DNA of 64,000 nt, taken from Dipteris shenzhenensis (Eukaryota; Polypodiophyta; Polypodiopsida; Gleicheniales). The stretch lies in the NCBI GenBank assembly GCA_047967505.1, contig CM106541.1. The stretch is one strand, 5' to 3'. Position numbers and translations under genes: made by a program. Below are positions 46,425 to 57,208 of this stretch, one piece after another (the first letter of the stretch is position 1; each line of letters begins with the position of its first letter). The notes below the pieces were generated by a model. It was not told the DNA's origin. It did not search any database and worked only from the letters and a program-made list of their open reading frames with translations.

Positions 46425-46736
46425 CCGTTGTGCATTTATGTCACCGACTTGTTAGTTGCAGACGCGGTTGGTACACCGCCCACGAATAATAGCTGGATGA
46501 CAGCTATCCTTATCTACTCTAGTTTGTGGCTCAGTTAGTATGCCACCTTAGTTAGTTGAGTTTGGTTTGAGACCCACATATAGGGTTCTTCTATTTCTTT
46601 GTACTTGAGTTCTTTTGGCTTTCACAACTAAGGAGAGGAAAACTGTTTTCAGCCTCCACCTTTGTGTGTATTCCCCCATTGTGTATATGAGAAAGCTGCA
46701 AGTGAGACTCCTTCCCTCTCTCCCACTATCTTCACA
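46385..46736 (+). repeat. 3' LTR of Copia E
   Basis: Starts TATTGAG where the 5' LTR has TGTTGAG, so the terminal TG is mutated to TA. Preceded by the purine tract GAGAGGGAG. It overlaps the last codons of pol. Confidence 0.93.
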
Positions 46737-46915
46737 ATAATTGTAGAAGTGCCACATGGCACACACTCAAGACATAAAGACTAGACTTGAGTGAGAGAGA
46801 GAGGACTCAAGTGTGCGGGTGTGAAGTGATGAGCCACACCAGATTTAGACTTAGACTTAGACAAATGTAGACTAGGAAGTAGTATACTTAGTGTGCACTT
46901 ATCTTCAACAGATCT

Positions 46916-47960
46916 GACCCAAATGTGACTGTGACAGGCAATGTTCACTGCAAAAACAGCAAATTTGGCAAAAGCCCCAAATTTATTGAGGGCAAATAGG
47001 CCAAAAAGAGGGCAAATTCAGAAAAGCCCCAAATTTTGCTGAAATTTTGCAAATGTGACCCAATGTATGCAAATCTGGCTCCCCACGCGCTAGTTGACTG
47101 GTTTTTCTCAGTTTTGGAGGACTTTCCGGCGATGAAACTTCTCCAAAACCTTCTCAATGCATTCCTCTCTGAAGCACGCTTCTTTTGAGCCCAAGAACTC
47201 CCACTTCTTCACGACAGAAGTGCTTTTTGCATTTTTCAGTGGAATTCTTGCTGGTCGGCTCTTGTAAATGCTCTTTCTTCATGCCTTTGCATTCCTCTTT
47301 GGCTAAGAATGCAATTGGGCATTGGCTACTATGTCCTCTTGGCGATTGAGGACTTAGTTCGAGTTTTCAGGGCTTGGTGAGTTGTGATTTTGCTACTGCA
47401 ATTTCTTTTTGCCATAAGCTATTGGTTGGCCTCGTGTGCCGCCTCTTTCTTGGCTCACAGGTGCCCAAGCAGTGCTACATGAGTCATTCTTTGGTTGGGT
47501 ACTTTGCTGAGTCATTCTTTGGTTGGGTACTTTGCTGATTTTATTTTGGAGCTTTGAAAAGCTTTGTGAATGCCATCTGGAAACCACTCAAAGAGAGTGC
47601 AGCTGGGGTGCAATGTGATTGCATCTGGACAGCCAATGGAATTGCACTCGGAAAAGAGAATGCCTTTGGGTTGAGCCTATGGGTTAAGTGCACTTATGTG
47701 ATGGTGTTCTATGCTTGAAAGCCTTGCGAAGGCTTAGTTAATTGGGGCTGCGTGCTCAGTTGCAAGGAAGGTCTCCCAGATGCAACTTGTAATCATTTCA
47801 CTGTGAAATATAAAGAAATACCGAAAGGGGCGCCACGGTGTTTGGGGCCAATCGGGTGCACTTGTCTATGTCTGTTGAGCAGGGGCATTCTAGCCTCCAT
47901 CCCTTTTTCAGTGGTTTTGTTTGTGAACAAATGGGTAAATGCCAAATGGTGATCATGCAA
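46916..47960 (-). other. Probable Copia B leader, otherwise unassigned
   Basis: Continues Copia B upstream of element C. No primer site or TGTAGGCC-type LTR was found, so the 5' end of Copia B seems lost. A perfect 28-bp tandem duplication lies at 47481-47508 and 47509-47536 (GAGTCATTCTTTGGTTGGGT...). Confidence 0.5.
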
Positions 47961-47964
47961 TGGT

Positions 47965-50904
47965 TAATGGTTGTGATATATGCTTTGTGAGCTGTAAATA
48001 AGTGCTGAAGTGATTAAAGGTTTAGTTCCACTGCCCTCTGAGTGATTAGAGGCCGGTTTCAAGTTGTGTAGTCCTGGAATGTACTCAATGGTCATGTGAA
48101 AGTTGGCCAGAAACTCAACCCAGCGTGCTTGTCGAGCGTTCATGACTGGCTGAGTAAAGATATACTTTAGAGAGTGATGGTCTGTCTTGACCACCGAATC
48201 GGCTCCCATGAGATAATGTTTCCAAGAGCGATAAGCATGTACAACGGCAAGAAACTCCTTATCATAAACCGGGTATCGGGTTTGGATATCGGAATGTTTA
48301 TGGCTGTCAAAAGTAATAACTCTGCCTTCTTGCATCAAGACTGCTCTTGTGGCGATGTCGGAAGCATCGGTCATGACCTCAAATGGAAGGTTTGGGTCAG
48401 GAATAGCCATAACTGGTGTAGTAGTGAGTGCTTGCTTAAGTTGTTGGAAACTATACTCTGTTTCAAGAAGCCAATGAAAAACTGCTGTGCTTTTCAATAA
48501 TTCGGACATAGGAGCTGCGATTTCGGAAAACTGATAGACCTTTGTATGGTAGAAGTTTGCCAATCCGAGAAAAGAGTGGACATCATGAACATTCTTAGGA
48601 GTAGGCCAGTTTCGGATTACCTCGACCTTCTTGGGATCCACAGAGATGCCTTGAGCTGAAATAACATGTCCCAAGGAGAACTTCAAAAACTTGGTGAAGA
48701 TGTTGTTTGTGCTCATGTAGGGATCTACTGAAAACGAGGATGTCATCGAGGTAAACGATGACGAACTTATCGAGGAAAGGCCTGAAGATGTCGTTCATTA
48801 GTGTCATGAATGTGGCCGGGGCATTGTTTAACCCAAAAGGCATGACCAAACATTCATAGTGTCCATACTTTGTTCGAAAAGCTGTCTTGTATAACCTGAA
48901 CGAAGATCAATCTTTGAGAATTGTGTTGCGTGTAGAAGTTGATTGAAGAGGTCATCGATGCGAGGCAATGGATACTTGTTCTTGATAGTGAGCTTGTTGA
49001 GGGCTCGGTAGTCGATGCAGAGGCGCATTGACTTATTCTTTTTTTTCCACAAGTAGTACAGGAGATCCGAAAGGGCTGCGACTGGGCCAAATGTGACCTT
49101 TGTCGAGTAGTTCGGTCACCTGTCTTTGGATTTCTTCATTTTGAGTATAAGAAACCCGATAAGGAGGTTTCGACGGTGGAAAACTGCCGAGAATAAGTTC
49201 GATTGGGTGATCCACTGGTCGTCGAGGTGGTAACTGCTTTTGCAATTCCTGTGGAAAAATATCCAGATAGGGCTGGAAAAAAGGTTGGTTGAGGTATTCA
49301 GGAGGATCCTTTGTTAGTGTTTCCTCTATTGCCATAACCAATAGAAGTGAAGTCTTTACTTGACGTTTACGAACCCACTTCTTTACTTGTAGGGCAGAGG
49401 CAACTGGGGTTGAAGGAGAGTCCCTAGAACCAGTTAGCTCAATAAGTTTTTCCTAGTGGACAAACTGGATAGTATGGCTGCGAAAACTGATTGATGGATC
49501 ATAGTCGTAGAGTCACTGTTGTCCGAGTATGACATCGTACCGAGAAAGAGGCATGATGTCGAAGTTCAACTTGTCCGTATAATGTTGGATGCGAAAAGAC
49601 AAGTTTTTTATATTGGTGTTGCACAAGAAGGTAGTTCCATTTGCGAGTTCAATCGGATAGTCCATGGGACTAGAACTGGTGGTCAACCGAAGTTTGTCGA
49701 CCATAGAACTAGCTAGGAAGTTATGAGAGCACCACTGTCGATGAGGATAGTGACCGTTGTTCCACGAATCGATCCTTGGACACAAAGTACTTGAGTGGCT
49801 AGGGAAGGTTCGGGGTTGCTGGCAGGGCTCATGTGGATGGTATTTGCCATTCGAACAACTTTGCCTTTCTTGTCTTGTGCCGGAGTAGCATCTTCTGTTT
49901 GGGAAGTGCTAGGTTCCATATTGGAATTTTACTTTGGTCGCTTGGGACAATCGAACCATCTATGGTCGCCTGTACAGATGGAACAAAGTCCTTTTGTGCT
50001 GGAGTTGTTCTTCTTGTCAGTGGCCGCACCTTTATGTTGGGGATGACGGTGATGACTTTGTGAAGAAGAAGAGGCAATCCTTGGAGGAGTGCTTCTGTTG
50101 GAATCCAACATACAATGTCTGAGACTTGTGGGGATCTTGAGACTGTCACTGACCTTGATTACCCGAGTTTTTTCTAAACTTGAGGTTATCTTGAGGGCGG
50201 GCACCTTTGGTCATAGTAGAGTTCTGTGTTCTATTAGCACTCTGTTTCCCTGTGTTTTGGAAATATGTAATACGCTCTGCAAAAGCAATAGCGCCAACTA
50301 TGGTGGTGATGTTTGCTTTGAGGACATCAATGCATAACGAGGGGTTTAGGCATGAGATGAAAGCATGAAGGCAATCATCATCAGTTAAGCCATCAATCTC
50401 CAGCACCAATGTGGTGAACTGAGAGATGTTGGAAGACAGGGAGCCTGTTTGCTCCAACTGTCTGAGTTTTGAACGTGCTTGGAAGTCCGCATTGGCAGGT
50501 ATGAATTGCTTACGGAGCACGTGTTCAAAATGTTCCCAAGTTAACACACTTTTGTCGTCCTTTAAGCGTCGTTGCCACCATAGGAAAGCTGTATCCTTGA
50601 GGAGGGAGGCTGCCAAGGCAATCTTTTTGCCTTCAGTGAGGTCAACAGCATCAAAGTACATGCGCAGTTTTGCGAGAACGCAGAAGGTATAGGATGTGGT
50701 CCAAGTCACTAGAAGGGCACGTGACACAGAAGACCCACAATGCAAAAGCTCCGAAATGGGCTGGTTGTGCAATCTGAACACGATATTGTGTGATAGATGA
50801 TGCCTGAGGTGTCCTTGAAGGGACTGAGGAATTATCAGGGGTTTCCATGCTTTAAGGAGGAGGCTTTCATTTGCTGTAATTTGATAATGAGCGTCAAATA
50901 ACAA
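47965..50904 (-). pseudogene. Decayed Ty3/gypsy element F, gag to RNase H
   Basis: Minus-strand order: gag (LTWEHFEHVLRKQFIPANAD, about 50146-50660), knuckle CSICTGDHRWFDC (about 49950-50000), protease TILIDSGA (about 49720), RT ([33 protein letters not shown], catalytic YLDD near 48750) and RNase H (TDASDIATRAVL, KTDHHSLKYIF). Frames break at several places (near 48850, 49050, 49400, 50150) and the integrase is missing: RNase H ends near 48050. YLDD rather than FFDD marks it as a different lineage from A and B. No LTRs or target duplication recognised. Confidence 0.85.
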
Positions 50905-51494
50905 TATGAAAGAGAATCCTTAGAAATAGAATGGAAAGAATCCACCTGGCATAGATTAGATCTGCCAATTAGTTGCATAGAATGGCCTGAAAATCTATGT
51001 CCGGAGGTCCATGTTGCTGTCCTTGCAAGTCCACGTGGATGTGTGAACAAGAAAAAGGTGCCTGGCGAGACTTTCGAGGCAGATAGGGGCGTTGGTAGAG
51101 GCGTGGTGCAGAAAAGGTCAGATTGCATGGAACCAGACACGCTTTTCCTGTGTTGAATTCAGAGGCAAGTACCTGTGGGGTGCGAGGAGCAGGACTGGGC
51201 CTCGCTGGTCGGAATTGGAAGGCAGCAAAAGGCTGCTTTTCACAGGCTAAAGTGGCGAGATGAGCCAGCAAGAACCAGGCTGGTCTGAATCGCGATAGAG
51301 GGGCAGCAAGGGCTGCTGGTCACAGGTAGTGATGGTGGCGATGCTCTAGCGAGGGCTGGCTGCCAAAATGATCCAGTAGATTGTAACCTGATAAAAGGCG
51401 CAGCCTGCTTGCATCTGGCTGTTGAGACTGACATCTCCAGGGCGCACCCCAGCTCCCACGCAGCAGGGCCGAAGCAGGGGGCCAGAGGGGGTAG

Positions 51495-51605
51495 ACTGGC
51501 CGACCAGCCCCTGGCCGACCAGGTCCTGGCCGACCGGCCCCTGGCCGACCAGCTGGTCGGCCCAGTTGGCTGAGCGACCAGGCTGGTCGGTCGGCCTAGA
51601 CCGAC
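51495..51605 (+). promoter_or_regulatory. DRE/CRT (RCCGAC) motif array
   Basis: Four GCCGAC cores at an exact 15-bp pitch (51499, 51514, 51529, 51544) in the unit CTGGCCGACCAG plus 3 bp. These are followed by reverse-strand cores at 51556, 51586 and 51590 and ACCGAC at 51600. RCCGAC is the known core of the dehydration/cold-responsive element bound by plant DREB/CBF factors. It ends about 16 bp before a TATA box. Confidence 0.75.
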
Positions 51606-51620
51606 CCTCCTCGCCTTCCG

Positions 51621-51628
51621 TATATAAG
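51621..51628 (+). promoter_or_regulatory. TATA box of a plus-strand LTR
   Basis: TATATAAG, followed by a pyrimidine-rich transcribed-like region. The LTR-type 3' end with primer-site remnant is at 52177, about 550 bp downstream. Confidence 0.65.
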
Positions 51629-51639
51629 GGCCCTCCCCC

Positions 51640-52177
51640 TTCCTCATTTTACTCACTCACTCCAGCAGCTCCTCAAGGCTCCAGTCATTGCCTGCTCCTG
51701 GCCGTCCCTACCTGAGCCCCTCAGCTGCCCTGTTGGCTGCCCACGCTCCCTCTGCAGATCCCTCCTCTTTCCCAGGCTCCTGCCTCCTCGCTCCAGGCTT
51801 CTTCAGTCTCCTTGTTCCCAGGTTCCTGCCTCTTCGCTCCAAGCTCCTTCAGCCTCCTCGTTCCCAGGCTCCTGCCTCCTCGGTTCAGGCTCCTCTAGCC
51901 TCCTCGCTCCCAGGCTCCTGCCTCCTCGCTTCAGGCTCCTCCAGCCTCCGTGCTCTCAGGCTGCAGCCTCCTTGTGCCCCTTTCCTCTGCTTCAGTTCAG
52001 CCCCTTCTGCAGCTCCTGTTTCTCATCCTGTTCAGGACACTTTGTATTTCAGTTGCTGCCCTGGTTTATGGGCTGAGTTACAGCAGATCTGTTTGTGGCA
52101 CATCTTGTTGTCTCTAGTGTTCTCTGTGTGATTCTGTAGCTTCAGTTTGTTTGCATCTTCCGCTGCCACTTTTAATA
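51640..52177 (+). repeat. LTR remnant (R/U5 side), plus strand
   Basis: Ends GCTGCCACTTTTAATA followed by TCAGAGC. Copia G's LTR ends GCGCCACTTTTAATA followed by TGGTATCAGAGC, so this is an LTR end whose primer site has lost TGGTA. The 5' limit is uncertain; it may reach to about 51260. Confidence 0.55.
51770..51975 (+). repeat. 46-bp minisatellite
   Basis: About 4.5 units of 46 bp (starts 51770, 51816, 51862, 51908, 51954), each beginning TCCCAGG and containing CTCCTGCCTCCTCG. Strand-biased, pyrimidine-rich, downstream of the TATA box. Confidence 0.92.
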
Positions 52178-52202
52178 TCAGAGCTTTCGCGTCGGGTTCA
52201 CC

Positions 52203-52375
52203 AGGGGGTATTTTGTCTCTCAGCAGCGCTATGTTCACGAGCTCCTCGAAACTTTCCACATGGCTGACTGTCGGCCCATCACTTCTCCCATGGATCCCAA
52301 CTCTAAACAGTCAGCCATGTGGAAAGTTTCGAGGAGCTCGTGAACATAGCGCTGCTGAGAGACAAAATACCCCCT
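52203..52375. repeat. Perfect 69-bp inverted repeat, 35-bp spacer
   Basis: Arms 52203-52271 and 52307-52375 are exact reverse complements. Each arm is 23 codons of Copia RT (RGYFVSQQRYVHELLETF...) in the sense direction on its own strand, so two RT pieces face each other. The spacer continues the plus-strand RT reading (RPITSPMDPNS). Confidence 0.97.
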
Positions 52376-55300
52376 CTTGGTCTGCCAAATCTCAAGACCC
52401 AAGAAAAAATGGAGGAGACCCATATCCGTCATCTCAAATTCAGTTTGAAGAGCAACTTTAATGGCAAGGATATGATTGGTATGACTCCCAGTAAGTATTA
52501 GATCATCCACATAAAGAATGATGAAGGTATGAAGCTGTCCTTCATGAAAGAGATAAAGATTGGGATCAGCCAGAGAGCGATGAAGCCCTTGGCGGCAGAA
52601 GAAGGTATCAATACGCTGATTCCAGGCCCTAGGAGCTTGCTTGAGACCGTAGAGGGCCATTGCGAAGGCGACAGACCATGGAAGGAGAACGAGAATCAAT
52701 GAAGCCGGGTGGCTGATCCACATATACCTCTTCTTGAAGATCACCATTCAAAAACGCAGATTTGACGTCCATTTGAAAAATGGGCCACTGATGGTGGGCC
52801 GCAAGAGCAAGGATCGTTCGGATGGTGCTCCTCCGGGCGGTAGGTGCAAAGGTCTCCCCATAGTCGATGCCGGGTCGTTGGGCATAGCCTTTAGCCACCA
52901 GCCGAGCTTTATACTTGTCGACAGAACCATCAGAGGCGTACTTTGTTTTGAATATCCACCGGACACCGATTACGAAACGGTGTGAGGGACGAGGAACAAG
53001 GTCCCAAGTATGGTTCCAAAGAAGAGCATGAATTTCCGCTTCCATAGCCTGTTTCCAATGAGGCTGGGCCAGAGCCTGAGGAACGGTAGTGGGCTCGCGA
53101 GTGGCGAGGATGCGAGACATAAGGGCGTAATTGACATGGAGGGGATCAGAAGAGGACGGTGGGGGGTGGCGATGAGAGCGACGAGGCCCATCATCAGGGT
53201 GTGGTTCGGAGTAGGGATCCTCAAGACCGGAGGAGCGGAGAGTATCAATGAGCCATCGCAGAACACGTACCGAGCGGGGTTCCAAGGGAGGAGCAGACGA
53301 GGGTGGAGCCGGAGAAGGAGGCGAAGGAGAGAGAATAGGAGGTGATGTAACGGGGGACGAGGCAGGTGGAGGGATAGAGGGCTCCGGGGCATCGGACGGA
53401 TCTCCAAGAACAAGAGGAGAGTCGGAGGATGGCGGAAGGACCTGCTCGTCGAAAAGGACATCCCTGCTCACGGAGATAATGCGGCGGCGAGGATCATATA
53501 GGCGATATCCAGTGGAGACGGAGTTGTAGCCTACGAACAAGAGCTTGTGGGACTTAGGATCAAGCTTTCCACGATCAGATTTAGGAATATGAACATAAGC
53601 ATCACAGCCAAATACCCGAAAATGGGAAACATCGGGCTTAGATCCATAGTAAGCCTGATAAGGGGTCATGCCTGGAACCGCTGATGTCGGAGAGCGGTTA
53701 AGAGTATGGATCGCTGTCATCATGGCCTCGGCCCAGAGGGACTGAGGGAGTTGACTGTGAGTCAGCATTGTCCGAGCCATTTCAACGCCGGTACGATGTT
53801 TACGTTCAACCACGCCATTATCAGAAGGGGTACCTGTGTTGGCAAATTCCCGTTTAACACCATGACTACTCAAGAACCGATCAAACTCGAGAGAGGTGAA
53901 CTCACCACCCTTATCAGCACGAAGAATTTTGAGCAAGTGGTTGGATTCTTTTTCGACCAGGGCCAGCCAGGTCTGGAAACGACTGAAAGCCAGATCCTTG
54001 TGGGAAAGAAAATAGATCCAAGAATAGCGTCTGAAGTCATCAAGGAGCATGTAGTACGAGGCTCCCCCCAGTGACATAACCTGCATAGGGCCACATAGGT
54101 CGAGGTGAACAAGACCAAGCGGAACGGTGGCACGACGAGAGGCATGATGGGCGAACGGCTCACGATGTTGTTTGCCCAATATACAAGAGGGACAGAGACC
54201 TTGGCGAGTGCCGACGTTAGGGAGGCCGAGGACAAGCTGGTCACGGAAAGCACGATGGAGAGCATCAATGTGTAGATGACCAAACCGATAGTGCCAAAGG
54301 TCGCCAAGAGAGGTGCCTGTAAGGGAGGGAAGGGCGACAAGCTTGTAGATACCATTGGTAGAATGGCCGGTCCAAACCGGCTGTCCGGTAGCACGATCGC
54401 GGATGGTAACAGAGGCCGCTTCAAACTCAATCTTCATATTGTTTTGACAAATCTGATGAACCGAAAGGAGATGAAAGCCGAGAGACGGAACATAAAGAAC
54501 ACGAGAGGAGTGTTTACCCCCTTTGCCATCAGGAATAATATCAAGAGAGCCCTTTGAATGAACAGGATTCTGGTGCATGTCGCCGATGCAGACACGACCA
54601 GAATGAGGGGTGAGATCCTGGAGCAGCGAGGAGGAGGGGGTCATATGCCGAGAGGCCCCACTATCAACGATCCATGCACGAGCATCAGAACTATGGAGAG
54701 CCAATGACTCTACTGCAGGAAGGGGTACCGAATTCAAGAGCTCAAGGTGAACAAATGCAGGGGTGGGGGTAAGGGAAGCATCAGCCGCAGCGACCATGGG
54801 TGCGTCAGCTCGTTTGTGTTTGCGGTAGGGACAATTGCGCCAATAATGGCCAGGAGTGCCACAGTGATTGCAATTACCTTTGGGAGCAGGACGGTCACTG
54901 GAGGGATCTGAAGAAGATGAGTTAGTGGCAGAGGACGGAGCATTCTTGGATCGAGGTTTGGGACGGTGGGCCACAAGAGCCTCAATAGAACTATCAGAGG
55001 TTTTAATGAACTGTTCCTCCTGATCCATCATCATGGGGACAAGTTCCTCCCAAGTGATGGTGCTGAGGCGGCCAAAGGTAATAAGAGAAGAATAGAATGC
55101 TGCGTATCGACTGTCAGTAATAACATGAGATAAGAGAGTAATAGCCATATCTTCGGAGGAGATAGCCTTGCCTGCATGGAGGATGTCTTGATGCATGCTC
55201 TGCATTTTATTGATGTGGTCCCGTATGGAAGGGGAAGTAGCCGGATCGAGGCGACGAAGCTGAACTTCCAAGGAGATACGTTTCATGGGAGTGACGCGAA

Positions 55301-55679
55301 GGTACATGCCATCAAGGAATTCCCAAATAGCACGTGCAGAAGTAAGGTGCTTGATATGATTGAGAACCCCTGGTTGACAATTGAGAAAGATGAACGAGCG
55401 TACACGAGCATTCAATTTGTCCCAGATAAGAGAAGCATGTGGATCCTCCTCAGGAGACGGACGAGGGATCCCGGGATCAACAAACTCGGCAAGATCATAA
55501 GATTCCAATACAGACGCCATCTGAATTTTCCAAAGGGAATAGTTGGTCCCATCTAACTGCCGAGCATCTGGAAATGTAGGAAGAGTGGGGATGCGTACAG
55601 GCTTGTCAGACTCTTGAAAGAAGCTGGACATAGGGGGAACGCGAAGATCCGGAGCAGAATCCTTTGTTTCATCAGCCAT
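52307..55679 (-). pseudogene. Copia G gag-pol, 3'-truncated
   Basis: ATG 55679 (MADETKDSAPDLRVPP). Gag; CCHC knuckle CNHCGTPGHYWRNC (about 54830); protease WIVDSGASRHMTP (about 54655); GAG-pre-integrase; integrase (LVHLDLCGPM, RADKGGEF, GVVERKHR); RT (GVRWIFKTKYASDGS, QMDVKSAFLNGDLQEEVY) to a frameshift near 52660, then ALYGLKQAPRAW and YVDD. The sequence stops at the fold-back junction after FHMADC; RNase H and 3' LTR are missing. Apart from one shift and the truncation the frame is open for about 1010 codons. Confidence 0.93.
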
Positions 55680-55891
55680 GACTGAAACCAGGGAGTGGAC
55701 AGCAACCAAGGGCTGAAGAGAACGGGGCAGGTGAGCAGATCGAAATCTAGAACGGGGCTGCCAATAGGCAGCAAAAAAAAATATAGGGGAAGAAGAGAGC
55801 TCTGTAGTCAGCGGGAAAGAGAGTTGCCAACAAGGACAAGCTTCTTCAACTTCATCAATACAGGAGCTCCAAGATCAGAGAGTATTCTGGT

Positions 55892-55903
55892 GCTCTGATA
55901 CCA
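55892..55903 (-). other. Primer-binding site, Copia G copy 1
   Basis: Minus-strand TGGTATCAGAGC; only 12 bp of LTR follow before the duplication junction. Confidence 0.88.
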
Positions 55904-55915
55904 TATTAAAAGTGG

Positions 55916-56984
55916 TGAGATCCTGGAGCAGCGAGGAGGAGGGGGTCATATGCCAAGAGGCCCCACTATCAACGATCCATGCACGAGCATCAGAACTATG
56001 GAGAGCCAATGACTCTACTGCAGGAAGGGGTACCGAATTCAAGAGCTCAAGGTGAACAAATGCAAGGGTGGGGGTAAGGGAAGCATCAGCCGCAGCGGCC
56101 ATGGGTGTGTCAGCTCGTTTGTGTTTGCGGTAGACACAATTGCGCCAATAATGGCCAGGAGTGCCACAGTGATTGCAATTACCTTTGGGAGCAGGACGGT
56201 CACTGGAGGGATCTGAAGAAGATGAGTTAGTGGCAGAGGACGGAGCATTCTTGGATCGAGGTTTGGGACGGTGGGCCACAAGAGCCTCAATAGAACTATC
56301 AGAGGTTTTAATGAACTGTTCCTCCTGATCCATCATCATGGGGACAAGTTCCTCCCAAGTGATGGTGCTGAGGCGGCCAGAGGTAATAAGAGAAGAATAG
56401 AATGCTGCGTATCGACTGTCAGTAATAACATGAGATAAGAGAGTAATAGCCATATCTTCGGAGGAGATAGCCTTGCCTGCATGGAGGATGTCTTGATGCA
56501 TGCTCTGCATTTTATTGATGTGGTCCCGTATGGAAGGGGAAGTAGCCGGATCGAGGCGACGAAGCTGAACTTCCAAGGAGATACGTTTCATGGGAGTGAC
56601 GCGAAGGTACATGCCATCAAGGAATTCCCAAATAGCACGTGCAGAAGTAAGGTGCTTGATATGATTGAGAACCCCTGGTTGACAATTGAGAAAGATGAAC
56701 GAGCGTACACGAGCATTCAATTTGTCCCAGATAAGAGAAGCATGTGGATCCTCCTCAGGAGACGGACGAGGGATCCCGGGATCAACAAACTCGGCAAGAT
56801 CATAAGATTCCAATACAGACGCCATCTGAATTTTCCAAAGGGAATAGTTGGTCCCATCTAACTGCCGAGCATCTGGAAATGTAGGAAGAGTGGGGATGCG
56901 TACAGGCTTGTCAGACTCTTGAAAGAAGCTGGACATAGGGGGAACGCGAAGATCCGGAGCAGAATCCTTTGTTTCATCAGCCAT
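55916..56984 (-). pseudogene. Copia G gag duplicate
   Basis: Second copy of gag and zinc knuckle from ATG 56984, running into the protease (DSGASWHMTPSSSLLQDLT) and then out of frame at the duplication junction. Arg of DSGASRHM in copy 1 is Trp here, and the knuckle reads WRNCVYRKHK instead of WRNCPYRKHK. Confidence 0.9.
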
Positions 56985-57196
56985 GACTGAAACCAGGGAG
57001 TGGACAGCAACCAAGGGCTGAAGAGAACGGGGCTGGTGAGCAGATCGAAATCTAGAACGGGGCTGCCGACAGGCAGCAAAAAAAAATATAGGGGAAGAAG
57101 AGAGCTCTGTAGTCAGCGGGAAAGAGAGTTGCTGACGAGGACAAGCTTCTTCAACTTCATCAATACAGGAGCTCCAAGATCAGAGAGTATTCTGGT

Positions 57197-57208
57197 GCTC
57201 TGATACCA
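57197..57208 (-). other. Primer-binding site, Copia G copy 2
   Basis: Minus-strand TGGTATCAGAGC directly left of the LTR that starts at 57209. Confidence 0.88.

Larger units (their letters stand above)
42800..46736 (+). mobile_element. Copia E, internally deleted
   Basis: LTRs 42800-43151 and 46385-46736 (352 bp, four or five differences). Target duplication ATAAT at 42795-42799 and 46737-46741, inside the 5' LTR of element C. Primer site TGGTATCAGAGC at 43152. Gag and RT/RNase H remain, but the zinc knuckle, protease and most of integrase are gone. Confidence 0.95.
37823..46910 (-). mobile_element. Gag-only LTR element C (TR-GAG-like)
   Basis: LTRs at 37823-38125 and 42614-46910 (the latter split by Copia E), primer site at 42602-42613, PPT just right of 38125. 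Target duplication GATCT at 37818-37822 and 46911-46915. With insertions D and E removed the internal part is about 1.8 kb and holds only a Copia-type gag; no protease, integrase or RT. Both LTRs start TGTTGGAATATGG and end CTTCAACA. Confidence 0.9.
25160..47000 (-). mobile_element. Copia B, split by nested insertions (right end uncertain)
   Basis: Old Ty1/Copia element, sister to Copia A. Pieces from 3' to 5': 3' LTR (about 25160-25426), RNase H and RT end (25555-26246), then chromovirus B, then RT to gag (34082-37686) and leader (37687-37822), then element C, then more leader from 46911. The joins are proven by duplications GCTCT/GCTCC at 26242 and 34082, and GATCT at 37818 and 46911. Its 5' LTR was not found before the gypsy remains at 47.96 kb. 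Confidence 0.85.

Noticed and set aside
46916-47960. 5' LTR of Copia B
   Set aside because: No stretch matches the Copia A/B LTR (TGTAGGCC start, ACAAGTACTTTGTA block) and no primer site was found, so none is claimed.
51422-52131. Two Pro/Ser/Leu-rich frames on the plus strand
   Set aside because: Explained by the DRE repeat and the 46-bp minisatellite; no protein features.
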